Under the pieces are notes generated by a model, which worked only from the letters and a program-made list of their open reading frames with translations, did no database searches and had not been told where the DNA came from. Shown piece after piece: positions 34,832 through 45,651 of a stretch of 64,000 bases of DNA. Origin of the DNA: Mycolicibacterium crocinum (lineage in GTDB: Bacteria > Actinomycetota > Actinomycetes > Mycobacteriales > Mycobacteriaceae); the NCBI RefSeq assembly GCF_022370635.2, contig NZ_CP092362.2:1550001-1614000 (forward strand). Direction: 5' to 3'. A program made the position numbers and the translations under genes. How positions within the stretch are numbered: position 1 is the first letter of the stretch; each line of letters begins with the position of its first letter.

Positions 34832-37057
34832 ATGAGCGCCGACAAGCCCACCATCATCTACACGCTTACCGATGAGGCGCCGCTGTTGGCGACGTACGCA
34901 TTCCTGCCTGTGCTCCGCACGTTCGTCGAGGCGGCCGGCATCGATGTCAAGACCAGTGACATCTCGGTGGCCGCTCGCATCCTCGCCGAGTTCAGCGACC
35001 GGCTGACCGACGAGCAGAAGGTGCCGGACAACCTTGCCGAGCTCGGCGAGCTGACCCAGGACCCGAGCGCCAACATCATCAAGCTGCCCAACATCAGCGC
35101 TTCGGTACCGCAGCTGGTCGCCGCGATCAAGGAACTCAAGGCCAAGGGCTACGACCTGCCGGACTTCCCGGGTGACCCGAAGACCGACGAGGAAAAAGAG
35201 ATCCGCCAGCGCTACGGCAAGATCCTCGGCAGCGCGGTGAACCCGGTTCTGCGCGAAGGAAACTCGGACCGGCGCGCCCCCAAGGCGGTCAAGGAGTACG
35301 CCAAGAAGCACCCGCACAGCATGGGGCAGTGGTCGCAGGCGTCGCGCACCCACGTGGCGACCATGAAGGGCGGCGACTTCTACCACGGTGAGAAGTCGAT
35401 GACCCTGGACTCCGACCGCACCGTCAAGATGGTGCTGACGCCGAAGAAGGGCGAGCCGATCGTGCTCAAGCCCGAGGTCAAGCTCGACAACGGCGACGTC
35501 ATCGACAGCATGTTCATGAGCAAGAAAGCGCTGATCGACTTCTACGAGAAGGAGATCGACGACGCCTACAAGACCGGCGTGATGTTCTCCCTGCACGTCA
35601 AGGCGACGATGATGAAGGTCAGCCACCCGATCGTGTTCGGCCACGCGGTCAAGGTTTTCTACAAGGACGCGTTCGCCAAGCACGGCAAGCTGTTCGACGA
35701 ACTCGGTGTCAACGTCAACAACGGACTGTCCGACCTGTACGACAAGATCGAGTCCCTGTCGGCGTCGCAGCGTGAAGAAATCATCGAAGACCTGCACAAA
35801 TGCCATGAGCACCGGCCGGAGCTGGCGATGGTGGACTCGGCCAAGGGCATCTCGAACTTCCATTCGCCGTCCGACGTGATCGTCGACGCCTCGATGCCGG
35901 CGATGATCCGGCTCGGCGGCAAGATGTACGGCGCCGACGGTCGCACCAAGGACACCAAGGCCGTCAACCCGGAGTCGACGTTCTCCCGCATGTACCAGGA
36001 GATGATCAACTTCTGTAAGACCCACGGGCAGTTCGACCCGACCACGATGGGCACCGTTCCCAACGTCGGTCTGATGGCGCAGAAGGCCGAGGAGTACGGC
36101 AGCCACGACAAGACCTTCGAGATCCCGGTCGACGGCGTCGCCGACATCGTCGACGTCGACACCGGTGAGGTGCTGCTGTCGTGGGACGTCGAAGAGGGTG
36201 ACATCTGGCGCATGCCGATCGTCAAGGACGCGCCCATCCGGGACTGGGTCAAGCTGGCCGTCAACCGGGCCCGACTGTCCGGCATGACGACGGTGTTCTG
36301 GCTCGACGACGAGCGCCCGCACGAGAACGAACTGCGCAAGAAGGTGAAGGCCTACCTCGCCGAAGAGGACACCGAGGGCCTCGACATCACGATCCTGCCG
36401 CAGGTGTGGGCCATGCGGTACACCCTCGAGCGCGTCATCCGCGGCCAGGACACCATCGCCGCGACCGGCAACATCCTGCGTGACTACCTGACCGACCTGT
36501 TCCCGATCCTGGAGCTGGGCACCAGCGCCAAGATGCTCTCGATCGTGCCGCTGATGGCCGGTGGCGGGCTGTACGAGACCGGGGCCGGCGGCTCGGCGCC
36601 CAAGCACGTCAGCCAGCTGGTGGAGGAGAACCACCTGCGCTGGGATTCCCTCGGTGAATTCCTCGCGATCGGCGCGAGCCTCGAGGACCTGGGCAACAAG
36701 ACCGACAACCCCAAGGCGAAGGTACTGGCGACCACGCTGGACACGGCCGTCGGAGAGTTGTTGAACGAGAACAAGAGTCCCTCACGCAAGGCCGGCGAGC
36801 TGGACAACCGCGGCAGCCAGTTCTACCTCGCGCTGTACTGGGCGAAGGCGCTCGCCGAGCAGACCGAGGACAAGGAACTCGCCGAGCATTTCGCGCCGCT
36901 GGCCAAGACCCTCGCCGAGAACGAGGAGACGATCGTCGCCGAGCTCAACGAGGTGCAGGGCAACCCGGTCGACATCGGTGGTTACTACTACCCGGACCGG
37001 GAGAAGACCACCTCGGTGATGCGGCCGTCCAAGACCTTTAACGAGGCGCTCAGCTGA
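34832..37057 (+). CDS. icd2: Isocitrate dehydrogenase, NADP-dependent, monomeric type
   Basis: A 741-residue monomeric IDH, about the standard length for this class. Recognisable blocks are [30 protein letters not shown], the substrate-binding [30 protein letters not shown] and [20 protein letters not shown]. It oxidises isocitrate to 2-oxoglutarate in the TCA cycle and makes NADPH. An AGGAGA site precedes ATG 34832. It diverges from metY and overlaps the convergent hydrolase by 8 bp. M. tuberculosis has the dimeric icd1 (Rv3339c) at this position and the monomeric enzyme elsewhere (Rv0066c). Confidence 0.96.
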   Translation: MSADKPTIIYTLTDEAPLLATYAFLPVLRTFVEAAGIDVKTSDISVAARILAEFSDRLTDEQKVPDNLAELGELTQDPSANIIKLPNISASVPQLVAAIKELKAKGYDLPDFPGDPKTDEEKEIRQRYGKILGSAVNPVLREGNSDRRAPKAVKEYAKKHPHSMGQWSQASRTHVATMKGGDFYHGEKSMTLDSDRTVKMVLTPKKGEPIVLKPEVKLDNGDVIDSMFMSKKALIDFYEKEIDDAYKTGVMFSLHVKATMMKVSHPIVFGHAVKVFYKDAFAKHGKLFDELGVNVNNGLSDLYDKIESLSASQREEIIEDLHKCHEHRPELAMVDSAKGISNFHSPSDVIVDASMPAMIRLGGKMYGADGRTKDTKAVNPESTFSRMYQEMINFCKTHGQFDPTTMGTVPNVGLMAQKAEEYGSHDKTFEIPVDGVADIVDVDTGEVLLSWDVEEGDIWRMPIVKDAPIRDWVKLAVNRARLSGMTTVFWLDDERPHENELRKKVKAYLAEEDTEGLDITILPQVWAMRYTLERVIRGQDTIAATGNILRDYLTDLFPILELGTSAKMLSIVPLMAGGGLYETGAGGSAPKHVSQLVEENHLRWDSLGEFLAIGASLEDLGNKTDNPKAKVLATTLDTAVGELLNENKSPSRKAGELDNRGSQFYLALYWAKALAEQTEDKELAEHFAPLAKTLAENEETIVAELNEVQGNPVDIGGYYYPDREKTTSVMRPSKTFNEALS

Positions 37058-37892
37058 CACCGGCCTCCGGCTGACGCACCGGCGGGACGTGGGCGTCGAC
37101 CCACTCGCTGATGAGGTTGGTGATGCGCTCCGGCGCCTCGAACATCGGGATGTGCCCGACGCCATCGAGATGCGTCACCTTGGTGAGTTCCGGGATGTGC
37201 TTGTGGAAGTGGTTGGTGAACCGCGGATGCGGCAGCACCCGGTCGCGTTCGCAGACCACCAGGTGCGTGGGAACCGACAACTCGGTGAGCTCCATCAGCC
37301 CCGGCATCAGCAGAGCCTTGATGAGCAGCTGGTAGTAGGCCGGGCAGTGGGTGACGTCGTCGAGGATTTCCAGCAGCTGCACCTCGGTCACCCCTTTCGG
37401 GGTGGCGCTGATCGGCACGGTCGCGGCGGCCTTGACGCCGGGCAGTCGCATCGCCCGCTCGCCCAGGAGCCGGGCGGTCAGCCAGACCGGGAGGCCCGCC
37501 ACGAACTTGCCGACAATCTCGTACTTCACCGGTGACCAGCGGTGCCAGCCACCGGCGGGGGCGATCCCGGTCAGGGTCCGGGCCCGTCCGCGTCGCTCGA
37601 GTTCGAAGGCCACCCACCCACCGAGCGAGTTGCCGACGATGTGCGCGGTGTCCCAGCCCAGGCCGTCGAGCTGGCGCTCGACATGGTCAGCGAGGGTCTT
37701 CGAGTCCAGGATCCACGACCGGTTGCGCGGGCCACCGTTGTGGCCTGCCATCGACGGCGCAAACACCTCGAAGCGGCCGGTGTCGGCCAGCGCGGGTGCG
37801 ACGTCGGACCAGACGTAGGAGGACATCATGAACGGGTGCAGGAGAAGGATCGGTTCGCCAGCACCGAGATGAATGGATTCGCGGGTCGCCAC
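37050..37892 (-). CDS. Alpha/beta hydrolase (Rv3338/Rv3337 region)
   Basis: A 280-residue serine hydrolase. The oxyanion stretch is [12 protein letters not shown], the nucleophile elbow GNSLGGW, the acid is probably Asp in [13 protein letters not shown], and the histidine is in [13 protein letters not shown]. Substrate unknown. GTG 37892 is taken as the start because TACGGT on the minus strand lies exactly 6 nt upstream, a leaderless arrangement; the frame could extend 12 codons further. It is divergent from xthA and shares a palindrome with it. Confidence 0.82.
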   Translation of the reverse strand: MATRESIHLGAGEPILLLHPFMMSSYVWSDVAPALADTGRFEVFAPSMAGHNGGPRNRSWILDSKTLADHVERQLDGLGWDTAHIVGNSLGGWVAFELERRGRARTLTGIAPAGGWHRWSPVKYEIVGKFVAGLPVWLTARLLGERAMRLPGVKAAATVPISATPKGVTEVQLLEILDDVTHCPAYYQLLIKALLMPGLMELTELSVPTHLVVCERDRVLPHPRFTNHFHKHIPELTKVTHLDGVGHIPMFEAPERITNLISEWVDAHVPPVRQPEAGVS

Positions 37893-37898
37893 ACCCCG

Positions 37899-37936
37899 AC
37901 CGTAAAGGTGATACCGCCGGTATCGCAAGATAGGTT
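37899..37936. promoter_or_regulatory. Divergent leaderless promoters around a palindromic operator
   Basis: Minus-strand TACGGT (37904-37899) lies 6 nt before the hydrolase GTG. Plus-strand TAGGTT (37931-37936) lies 6 nt before the xthA GTG. Centred between them is the palindrome GATACCGCCGGTATC (37910-37924), which would cover both -35 regions. Confidence 0.55.
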
Positions 37937-37942
37937 TTTACC

Positions 37943-38746
37943 GTGATCGTGACCACCATCAATGTCAACGGCGTCCGCGCCGCTGTGCGCCAGCGCTCGG
38001 ACGAGAACCTCGGCCTGCTGGCGTGGCTGTCTGGCACCACCGCCGATGTGGTGTGCCTGCAGGAGACCCGCTCCGACGACGAGCAGATCGCCGAGGCGCT
38101 CGCCCCGGCGCTGGCCGACGGCTGGCACCTGGCGTCGGCCGCCCCGCACCTGAAGGGGCGCAGTGGGGTCGCGATCCTGTCCCGCACACCGTTCGAGGCG
38201 GTTCGGATCGGTTTGGCTGCAACCGAATTCGAGCTACACGGACGTTACGTCGAGGCCGACCTGGCGAGCGGCCACACCGTCGCCAGCGTCTACGTCCATA
38301 CCGGCGAAGCCGGTACTGACCGTCAGCTCGAAAAGGAACGATTCATGGCCGCGCTGGCCAAGCGAATGGCGGAGTTGACCGCCGACGGTCGCGACGCGGT
38401 GATTTGTGGCGACTGGAACATCTGTCATCGTGAGGCGGATCTGAAGGCGTGGAAGGCGAACGTCAAGAAGGCCGGGTTCCTCCCGAGTGAGCGGCAGTGG
38501 CTCAGCGATCTGCTCGACTCGGGCTGGGTGGACGTCATGCGCCAGATGCACCCCGACGTCGCCGGCCCGTACAGCTGGTGGTCGTGGCGGGGTAAGGCGT
38601 TCGACAACGACGCCGGCTGGCGCATTGACTACCACCTGGCTACCGCGGGGCTGGCCGCGCGGACGCTGGCCGCCCGTGTCGAGAAGCCGGCGTTGTATGC
38701 GCTGCGGTGGTCCGATCACGCGCCGGTGACCGTCGAGTTCGGCTAG
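37943..38746 (+). CDS. xthA: Exodeoxyribonuclease III / AP endonuclease
   Basis: A 267-residue ExoIII-family nuclease. Active-site elements are the first Asn (INVNGVR), the metal-binding Glu in VCLQETRSDD, GDWNICHREADLKAWK, and the terminal SDHAPVTVEF with the catalytic Asp-His. It cleaves at abasic sites and trims 3' ends in base-excision repair. It starts with GTG (a second in-frame GTG lies at 37949) 6 nt after a TAGGTT -10. Its last 4 bp (CTAG) overlap the stop of the convergent small secreted protein. Confidence 0.92.
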   Translation: MIVTTINVNGVRAAVRQRSDENLGLLAWLSGTTADVVCLQETRSDDEQIAEALAPALADGWHLASAAPHLKGRSGVAILSRTPFEAVRIGLAATEFELHGRYVEADLASGHTVASVYVHTGEAGTDRQLEKERFMAALAKRMAELTADGRDAVICGDWNICHREADLKAWKANVKKAGFLPSERQWLSDLLDSGWVDVMRQMHPDVAGPYSWWSWRGKAFDNDAGWRIDYHLATAGLAARTLAARVEKPALYALRWSDHAPVTVEFG

Positions 38747-38973
38747 TAGCTGCCGTTGATCCAGGCGCCCCACGGGACGTAGGTGGTGGCCGGGGTGGCG
38801 TAGGTGGTCGGGGCGTAGAAGTTGCCGGTTGTGGAACTGTCCGTGTACGGCGAGTAGTCGTTCAAGGTGGTCGTGGCGCTCGCCGGTCCGGCGAGGGTGA
38901 GGGCGGCGCCGCCCAAGACGGCGGCGGCGATGGCGGGGGCGGCGATGAGGGCTTTGAAGCGGTTCGTGGTCAT
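38743..38973 (-). CDS. Small secreted protein, Tyr/Thr-rich
   Basis: A 76-residue protein with a clear Sec signal peptide (residues 1-33: MTTNRFKALIAAPAIAAAVL, then a hydrophobic run ending GPASA) and a 43-residue mature part rich in Tyr, Thr, Ser and Pro (DYSPYTDSSTT, TTYATPATTY). No cysteines or lipobox. ATG 38973 is chosen so that the signal peptide starts normally. I do not recognise the family. Confidence 0.65.
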   Translation of the reverse strand: MTTNRFKALIAAPAIAAAVLGGAALTLAGPASATTTLNDYSPYTDSSTTGNFYAPTTYATPATTYVPWGAWINGSY

Positions 38974-39061
38974 GCTCAAATCATTGGCGCTGCACGCGTT
39001 TGCGTCGATCCGCTGACCGGCCGCTTTTGCTGTCCACCGATCGGGGGACACCCGCCGCAGG

Positions 39062-40087
39062 TCAGCACCCTTGCCGGTTCGGGGCGTCGAGCGCCGTGGC
39101 CGCGCCGTCGATCGCGGCGGTCACCGCGTCGAGCACCCGCGGGTCCCACGTCAGGGCGGTGTCGCGGGCGAGTTTGGCGATCATCGAGACGTAGTCGCTG
39201 TGGGTGTCGTCGACGACGCGACACTGCCGGTGCGGCAGTACGGTGTCCTCGACGTCGCGGGCCAGCGCGCTGCGCAATTCCACGACGCCGTCGTTCGGCC
39301 ACACCGCCGGATTACCACCGGCGTGGTCGAACCGGTTGCCGCCGATCAACGTGACCGGGATCTTGTCGAGGACTCCGGCCTGCAAACTGTTCCAGCCCTT
39401 CGTCCCCATCAGATACGACTGTTCGAGTTCCCGTGCCGAGCCCGAAACGTGAACGGCGGCAATATCTCTGGCGTACCCGTTCATCTGGCTTTCACAGAAT
39501 TGGTCGCCCAGGCAGTTGCCGAGTCGAACGGAGCCCTCGACGAAGTCGGCCAGGTATGAACCCTGCCAGGGTGTTCCGATCGTGGTCAGCGTCCGGACCC
39601 TTATCGGTGAGCGTTCGGCCCTCAGCGTTCGGATCGCCGCCCGGGAGAACAGGCCACCCATCGAGTGGCCGACCAGGTCGACCTCGTCGATGTGTTTCTC
39701 GGTGTGCAGCCAGTTGATGAACCGGGCCAGGTGCTCACCGGCGAGATCGACGCTGCCGGTGCTGTCGACGGTCATGGCCGCAGGCAGCGGAGCCGGGCAG
39801 GACGCGAACGCCCCATACCCGGTCGTGTCGTGCACCTGGCCGGGTCCGGCCATCGCGGGCGCGGTGAAGACCGAATTGCCCTTGCCCAACAGATGTTCGC
39901 GCAACGCAGTGTGGTCGGTGCCGGCCGGCAGCCCGATCCCGCAGGCGGCATCCGGCGCGGTGTAGGGGGCGGTGCTGGCCAGTCCGGAGACCAGGACCAC
40001 CGCGCGCGACGGCGGACCGGCCTGGGTGCCGGCGTGTGAGCAGCCCGCCAGGAGGAGCGCCGCCGCCAGCGCCACGATTCGCCGCAC
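39062..40087 (-). CDS. Lipoprotein esterase/lipase, copy 2
   Basis: A 341-residue lipoprotein: signal VRRIVALAAALLLAGC with the lipobox LAGC, so it is predicted to be tethered outside the cell membrane. The alpha/beta-hydrolase core has the nucleophile elbow VDLVGHSMGGLFSRAA, then RVRTLTTIGTPWQGS, four conserved Cys in the C-terminal half and a His in DTHSDYVS. GTG 40087 shares one base with the stop of the upstream paralogue. It is clearly a tandem duplicate of the gene at 40087-41121. A triacylglycerol-lipase or cutinase-like esterase role is inferred. Confidence 0.8.
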   Translation of the reverse strand: MRRIVALAAALLLAGCSHAGTQAGPPSRAVVLVSGLASTAPYTAPDAACGIGLPAGTDHTALREHLLGKGNSVFTAPAMAGPGQVHDTTGYGAFASCPAPLPAAMTVDSTGSVDLAGEHLARFINWLHTEKHIDEVDLVGHSMGGLFSRAAIRTLRAERSPIRVRTLTTIGTPWQGSYLADFVEGSVRLGNCLGDQFCESQMNGYARDIAAVHVSGSARELEQSYLMGTKGWNSLQAGVLDKIPVTLIGGNRFDHAGGNPAVWPNDGVVELRSALARDVEDTVLPHRQCRVVDDTHSDYVSMIAKLARDTALTWDPRVLDAVTAAIDGAATALDAPNRQGC

Positions 40088-41121
40088 TAGGACGGGCAAC
40101 CTTCCCGGTTGGGACCGTCGAGCGCCTTGGGCGCATCCTCGATGGCCTTGTGCACGACCTCGAGCACCTGCGGATCCCATGTCAGCGCGGTCTTCTGTTC
40201 CAGCCCAGCAAGATTGGACACGTAGATGCTGTGGGTATCGTCGAAGGTGGAGCAGCGGCGGTGCGGCAGCACTGGGTCACCGATGTCCTTGGCCAGCGCA
40301 CTTTGCAGCGCCACGATGCCGTCGTTCGGCCACACCGCGGGGTTCACCGGCCCGTCCTTGGTGAACTTCTTGCCGCCGATCAGCACCACCGGGATCTTGT
40401 CGAGCACCCCGGACTGGTACTGGTTCCAGCCGTCCTTGCCCATCAGGAACGCCTGATTGACCTCCCGGCCGGAGCCCGACATGAGTCGCTTCACCTCGTC
40501 GGACATGCCTTTCATCGAGGTTTCGCAGAACGTGTCACCCTTGCAGTCGCTCAGGGGGAGCAGCCCGTTGGCGAAGTCGGAGAGGTAGGACCCCTGCCAC
40601 GGCGTGCCGATGGTGGTCAGCGAGCGGACCTTCAGCGGCGAGTTCGTCGACGCCAGCACGCGGATGGCGGCCCGGGAGTACAACCCGCCCATCGAGTGGC
40701 CGACGAAATCCACCTCGTCCACGCCCCGGTCGGTGTGCAGCCAGGTGAGGAACCGGGCCAGATGTTCACCGGCGGTGTCGATGCTGCCGGTCGAGTCGAC
40801 GGTCATGTTCTCCGGCAGGGTGATCGGGCAGACCCCGAACGGCCCGAATCCGGTCTGGTCGACGACTTGGCCCCGACCGGCCATCGCGGGGGAGGTGTAG
40901 ACGGTGTAGCCCTTGCCGAGCAGGTACTCCCGCAGCGCGGTGTCGGTGTTGCCCGCAGCCAGCCCGGTGGCGCACGCCTGATCCGGGCCGGTGAAGGGCG
41001 TGGTCGCGTCGCCGCCCGAGACGATCACCACCGCGGTCGACGCCGGGCGCTTCTGCTCGGTTCCGGCATGCGAACACCCCGCCAGCAGTATCACGGCGGC
41101 CAGCGCCAGAAGTCGTCGCAC
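40087..41121 (-). CDS. Lipoprotein esterase/lipase, copy 1
   Basis: A 344-residue lipoprotein with signal VRRLLALAAVILLAGC and lipobox Cys16. The catalytic serine is in VDFVGHSMGGLYSRAA; the same TTIGTPWQGSYLSDF, VLDKIPVVLIGG and WPNDGIVALQSALA segments recur in its neighbour, including the DTHSIYVS histidine. GTG 41121 lies 8 nt after a minus-strand TAGCAT, consistent with a leaderless start. Together with copy 2 it forms a two-gene transcription unit. Substrate unknown; host- or envelope-lipid ester hydrolysis is plausible. Confidence 0.8.
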   Translation of the reverse strand: MRRLLALAAVILLAGCSHAGTEQKRPASTAVVIVSGGDATTPFTGPDQACATGLAAGNTDTALREYLLGKGYTVYTSPAMAGRGQVVDQTGFGPFGVCPITLPENMTVDSTGSIDTAGEHLARFLTWLHTDRGVDEVDFVGHSMGGLYSRAAIRVLASTNSPLKVRSLTTIGTPWQGSYLSDFANGLLPLSDCKGDTFCETSMKGMSDEVKRLMSGSGREVNQAFLMGKDGWNQYQSGVLDKIPVVLIGGKKFTKDGPVNPAVWPNDGIVALQSALAKDIGDPVLPHRRCSTFDDTHSIYVSNLAGLEQKTALTWDPQVLEVVHKAIEDAPKALDGPNREGCPS

Positions 41122-41129
41122 GAAGCAGG

Positions 41130-41135
41130 ATGCTA
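41130..41135 (-). promoter_or_regulatory. -10 element of the lipoprotein esterase pair
   Basis: TAGCAT on the minus strand fits TANNNT, 8 nt before GTG 41121. Confidence 0.35.
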
Positions 41136-41163
41136 GTGCGCAGATGCCTCGTGACAGGATTGA

Positions 41164-42186
<1,023 letters not shown>

Positions 42187-42206
42187 ACGTTGCGGGGAGG
42201 CTGGGC

Positions 42207-43235
42207 ATGTCAGAACCGGCCGAACCGGGTCGCCTGGATCGACTGCGGGCTCGCCATCACTGGCTCGACCATGCGATCCGGGCCGGAGAGCGATACCAGA
42301 ACGTCAAGGGCGACTTCTACGCCGCGGGCATCACCTACTTCACGATCTTCGCGCTGTTCCCGTTGCTGATGGTCGGCTTCGCGGCCGGCGGCTTCGTGCT
42401 CGCCAGCCAGCCGCACTTGTTGACCGATATCGAAAACCGGATCAGGGCAACAGTTTCCGGTGACTTCGGCCAGCAACTGATCGGCCTGATGGATTCGGCG
42501 ATCGAGTCCCGCACATCGGTGGGTGTTATCGGTCTGGCGACCGCGGCCTGGGCCGGGTTGGGCTGGATCGCGAATCTGCGTGAGGCGCTGAGCCAGATGT
42601 GGGATCAGCGCATCGAGGAGCAGAACTTCGTGCGCACCAAGCTGTCCGACCTGTTGGTGCTGCTGTCGGTGTTCGTCGCAATCATCGTGACGATCGCGCT
42701 GAGCGCACTGGCCGATCCGGACCTGATGACCAACGTGCTCGAGTGGCTTGGCGTGCCCCACCTGTTCGGGCTCGGCACCGTGCTGCGCATCGCCTCACTG
42801 GTGATGTCATGGGCGGTGTCGTGGTTGTTGTTCAGCTGGATGATCGCGCGGTTGCCGCGTGAGTCAGTGAGCTTCCGCAGCAGTGTGCGTGCCGGGTTCA
42901 TGGCCGCGGTGGCGTTCGAGATCTTCAAGTTGATCGGCTCGATCTATCTGCGGTCCGTGGTACACGGTCCGGCGGGTGCGACGTTCGGGCCGGTGCTGGG
43001 CCTGATGGTGTTCGCCTACATCACCGCTCGGCTGGTGCTGTTCGCCACCGCATGGGCCGCGACGTCGAAGGACAACCTACGGCCCGCCCCGGTCGCGGCA
43101 CCCGGCCCAGCCGTCATTTCGCCGAGGGTTGGTCCGGACGAGGGGTTGAGCACCCGGCAGACGGTGGCCGCCATGGCGGTGGGAGCGGTTGGCGCGCTGG
43201 GTCTTTCCCGCCTCTGGCGCCGAGGTAACGACTAG
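42207..43235 (+). CDS. yhjD: YihY/BrkB-family inner membrane protein YhjD
   Basis: A 342-residue membrane protein with about six helices (for example FTIFALFPLLMVGFAAGGF, LLVLLSVFVAIIVTIALSAL, LVMSWAVSWLLFSWMIARL). The segment DFYAAGITYFTIFALFPLL is the family signature, and GGGG-AGG 6 nt upstream supports ATG 42207. The family was once called RNase BN in error; YhjD variants in E. coli suppress lipid-transport defects, but the function is uncertain. A further hydrophobic stretch at the C-terminus (VAAMAVGAVGALGLS) is unusual. Confidence 0.9.
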   Translation: MSEPAEPGRLDRLRARHHWLDHAIRAGERYQNVKGDFYAAGITYFTIFALFPLLMVGFAAGGFVLASQPHLLTDIENRIRATVSGDFGQQLIGLMDSAIESRTSVGVIGLATAAWAGLGWIANLREALSQMWDQRIEEQNFVRTKLSDLLVLLSVFVAIIVTIALSALADPDLMTNVLEWLGVPHLFGLGTVLRIASLVMSWAVSWLLFSWMIARLPRESVSFRSSVRAGFMAAVAFEIFKLIGSIYLRSVVHGPAGATFGPVLGLMVFAYITARLVLFATAWAATSKDNLRPAPVAAPGPAVISPRVGPDEGLSTRQTVAAMAVGAVGALGLSRLWRRGND

Positions 43236-43283
43236 CGACTTCGCGAGATGGATTGAGGACCGCTATCGTTCGCTCGCGCCTCC

Positions 43284-43336
43284 AGATTGAACTCACGCAG
43301 GGAAAGTTCGAGTGGGAGTCTGCGTGGCTTCAATCT
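43284..43336. terminator. Large hairpin between convergent yhjD and dacB1
   Basis: Arms AGATTGAACTCACGCAG (43284-43300) and CTGCGTGGCTTCAATCT (43320-43336) pair at 15 of 17 positions with a 19-nt loop beginning GGA. Flanking TCGCGAGAT (from ~43246) and ATCTCGCGA can also pair. It is likely a bidirectional terminator and has the same layout as 23889-23941. Confidence 0.55.
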
Positions 43337-43355
43337 CGCGAGTCGAACCGTCGCG

Positions 43356-44591
43356 CTACCGGCCCCGCACGGGTCGGCGATTGATGGCGCGCGCCATCAT
43401 GATCAGGCCGAACACGATGAGCGTGCCGACCACGCCGACGCCGACCCGCACCGGCACCGCGTCGGCCGCGGGAAGCAGTTGCGTGCCACTGGCTTTCACC
43501 GCGGCAGCCGCATCCGGCTTGGGCGGCAGCAGCGACGGATCCGGATCGATCAGGTTGCCGACCCGAGTTCCCGGCGGGGTGGCGAAGCCGTAGTCGAGCA
43601 GATGAGCGGCCTGCTGCCACGGCGGAATCGGTTGGCGTGTACCACGCAGCAGCACCGCCACCAGTCGGCGGCCGTCGCGGTTGGCGGCGCCGACGAACGT
43701 CTGCCCGGCATCGTCGGTGTAGCCGGTTTTGCCGCCGAGTGCCCCGGGGTAGTTGTACAACAGCTGGTTGTCGTTCTCCAGTTCGTAGCCCGGATGATCG
43801 CCGTCTTCGCCCGGCTTGGCCGGATGCCCCGGGAAGTTGTATTTCTCGGTGGCGACGATGTTCGCGAAAGTCGGGTTCTCCCAGGCGTATCGGTAGAACA
43901 GGCCGATGTCGTAGGCCGATGTGCTCATGCCCGGTCCGTCCAGGCCGGACGGCGTCGCGGCCCGGGTGTCCTGGCCGCCCAGCTTGCGGGCCAGCCCGTT
44001 GATCTTCTGCAGCGCGGTGTCCCAGCCACCGACCTGCATCGCCAACGCGTGCGCGGCATCGTTGCCCGAGTGCATCAGCAGACCGTGCAGCAGGTCGTTG
44101 ACGGTGTACTTGCCGCCCTCGTCCACGCCGACCCGGGTGCCCTCGGCGTTCGCGTCGTCCTGCGTACCCTCGATCATTTTGTTCAGCGGCAGCTCGTTGA
44201 TCGCCTGCATCGCGATGAGCACCTTGATGATGCTGGCGGGCCGGTGCCGGGCATGGGGATCGCGCGCGGCGATGATGTCGCCGGTGTCGAGATCGGCCAC
44301 CACCCACGACTCGGCCGAGATGTCGTCGGGAACGGGAGGGGTGCCGGGCGCGACGATCACGCCGCAGCCCGCCAGCGCGTCGCCGCCCACCGGCTTGGCG
44401 GGCACGGCAAGGGGCTGTGGCGGGTCGCCGGCCTTGGGCACTTCCGAGGAGTCGACGGCCGGCGGCGTGGTCACCCGATACGGGCAGGTGTTGGGGTCCG
44501 GGTCGGCCCATGCGGTCGCCGACGTGCCGACGACGCACAGCGCCGCGGCCACTGCGGCAGCACACCGCGTGAAGATTTTCGAGCTCGCCAT
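43356..44591 (-). CDS. dacB1: D-alanyl-D-alanine carboxypeptidase DacB1
   Basis: A 411-residue low-molecular-weight penicillin-binding protein (Rv3330-like). A Sec signal peptide (to ~29, ...ATAWA), a Pro-rich linker, then the peptidase S11 domain with SIIK (Ser120, Lys123), SGN (Ser175) and KTG (Lys288). A C-terminal transmembrane helix ([18 protein letters not shown]) anchors it facing the periplasm-like space. It removes the terminal D-Ala of peptidoglycan stem peptides and is a beta-lactam target. Confidence 0.95.
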   Translation of the reverse strand: MASSKIFTRCAAAVAAALCVVGTSATAWADPDPNTCPYRVTTPPAVDSSEVPKAGDPPQPLAVPAKPVGGDALAGCGVIVAPGTPPVPDDISAESWVVADLDTGDIIAARDPHARHRPASIIKVLIAMQAINELPLNKMIEGTQDDANAEGTRVGVDEGGKYTVNDLLHGLLMHSGNDAAHALAMQVGGWDTALQKINGLARKLGGQDTRAATPSGLDGPGMSTSAYDIGLFYRYAWENPTFANIVATEKYNFPGHPAKPGEDGDHPGYELENDNQLLYNYPGALGGKTGYTDDAGQTFVGAANRDGRRLVAVLLRGTRQPIPPWQQAAHLLDYGFATPPGTRVGNLIDPDPSLLPPKPDAAAAVKASGTQLLPAADAVPVRVGVGVVGTLIVFGLIMMARAINRRPVRGR

Positions 44592-44658
44592 CGACTCGCA
44601 GAGTAGGGGATTGAAGGCCCGAAACCGGGGAGCCGCGCTGTGACAGGAGTGGTGGGTG

Positions 44659-45651
44659 TTACAAATCGAGACATGCGACGGCGGAGGACCCGATGCAGCC
44701 CAGCCACAGGGTGCCGTCGTGTTCCACCAGCCCGGTGGCCAGCCCGAATCGTGGGTCGACGGTCCGCACCTGGGCCCGCAGCCGGCCGTCGAGGTCGATG
44801 GCGATCGCCCACACCAGCGGCTTGGGGCTGGGCATCCAGGCGTAGGGGAGCTTCCACATCAGTCGACGTACCAGCGGAGCACGCGGCATCAGCCATTCAC
44901 CGAAGGCGTTGCGCTCGCTGACCAACGCAATCCAGATGCGTCCATCGGGCGCGGTCGAGATGTTGTCCGGATAGCCCGGCAGGTGCTCGATCAACGGAAC
45001 CGGCTCACCGACCCCGGATCCGGTCAGCGGGTACATCGACACCCGGCACCCGGTCGTCTCGGCGACCACCAGTGCCGACTCGTCGGCGGTCAGCGCCACC
45101 CCATTGGCGAACCGCAGCCCGGTGGCCAACGTCGTCACGGTACCGTTGACGTCCCGGCGGAACAGCGATCCACTCGCCCGCGCCTCCAGCACCGCGCCCT
45201 TGTAGTACTCGTAGTGGAAGCGTGACGTCGACTCGGTGAAATACATTGTGCCGTCCGACGATTCGACGACATTGCTGCAGAACGTCAGCGGCCGTCCGGC
45301 CACCTCGCTCACCAACGTCTCGAAGACGCCGGAGGCGGGATCCAGCCGCAGCAGCCCGCGGTGGCTGTCACAGATCAGCAGCCGCCCGTCGCGGGCCACC
45401 GCCAGGCCCAGCGGCCGGCCGCCGGTGTTGGCCACCACATCGGGTGCCTGGCCGGACCGGATCCGCACGATCGCGCCGTTGTCGGTTCCGGTCCAGACCG
45501 TGCCGTCGGCGTCGATGACGACGTCCTCGGGGGCGTGCCCCGGGATGCCGATCACCCGCAGCGAGGAGTTCAGATCCGGCGGCGGCAACTCCCGTTGCGG
45601 CGGCGGCTGCCACCGCACGGGATCGACCGGGGGCTTCTCGCCCCGGCTCAC
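44659..45651 (-). CDS. SMP-30/strictosidine-synthase-like beta-propeller protein
   Basis: A 330-residue six-bladed propeller. Repeated blade motifs appear ([66 protein letters not shown]), plus the [17 protein letters not shown] insertion typical of the strictosidine-synthase-like branch. These proteins are lactonases or hydrolases; the substrate here is unknown. GTG 45651 overlaps the aminotransferase stop by 4 bp, so it belongs to the Lrp-aminotransferase operon. Confidence 0.8.
   Translation of the reverse strand: MSRGEKPPVDPVRWQPPPQRELPPPDLNSSLRVIGIPGHAPEDVVIDADGTVWTGTDNGAIVRIRSGQAPDVVANTGGRPLGLAVARDGRLLICDSHRGLLRLDPASGVFETLVSEVAGRPLTFCSNVVESSDGTMYFTESTSRFHYEYYKGAVLEARASGSLFRRDVNGTVTTLATGLRFANGVALTADESALVVAETTGCRVSMYPLTGSGVGEPVPLIEHLPGYPDNISTAPDGRIWIALVSERNAFGEWLMPRAPLVRRLMWKLPYAWMPSPKPLVWAIAIDLDGRLRAQVRTVDPRFGLATGLVEHDGTLWLGCIGSSAVACLDL

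Noticed and set aside
34751..36634. Long open frame antisense to icd2
   Set aside because: Shadow of the monomeric IDH. No ribosome site, no recognisable domain, and it would run through the divergent metY-icd2 promoter region.
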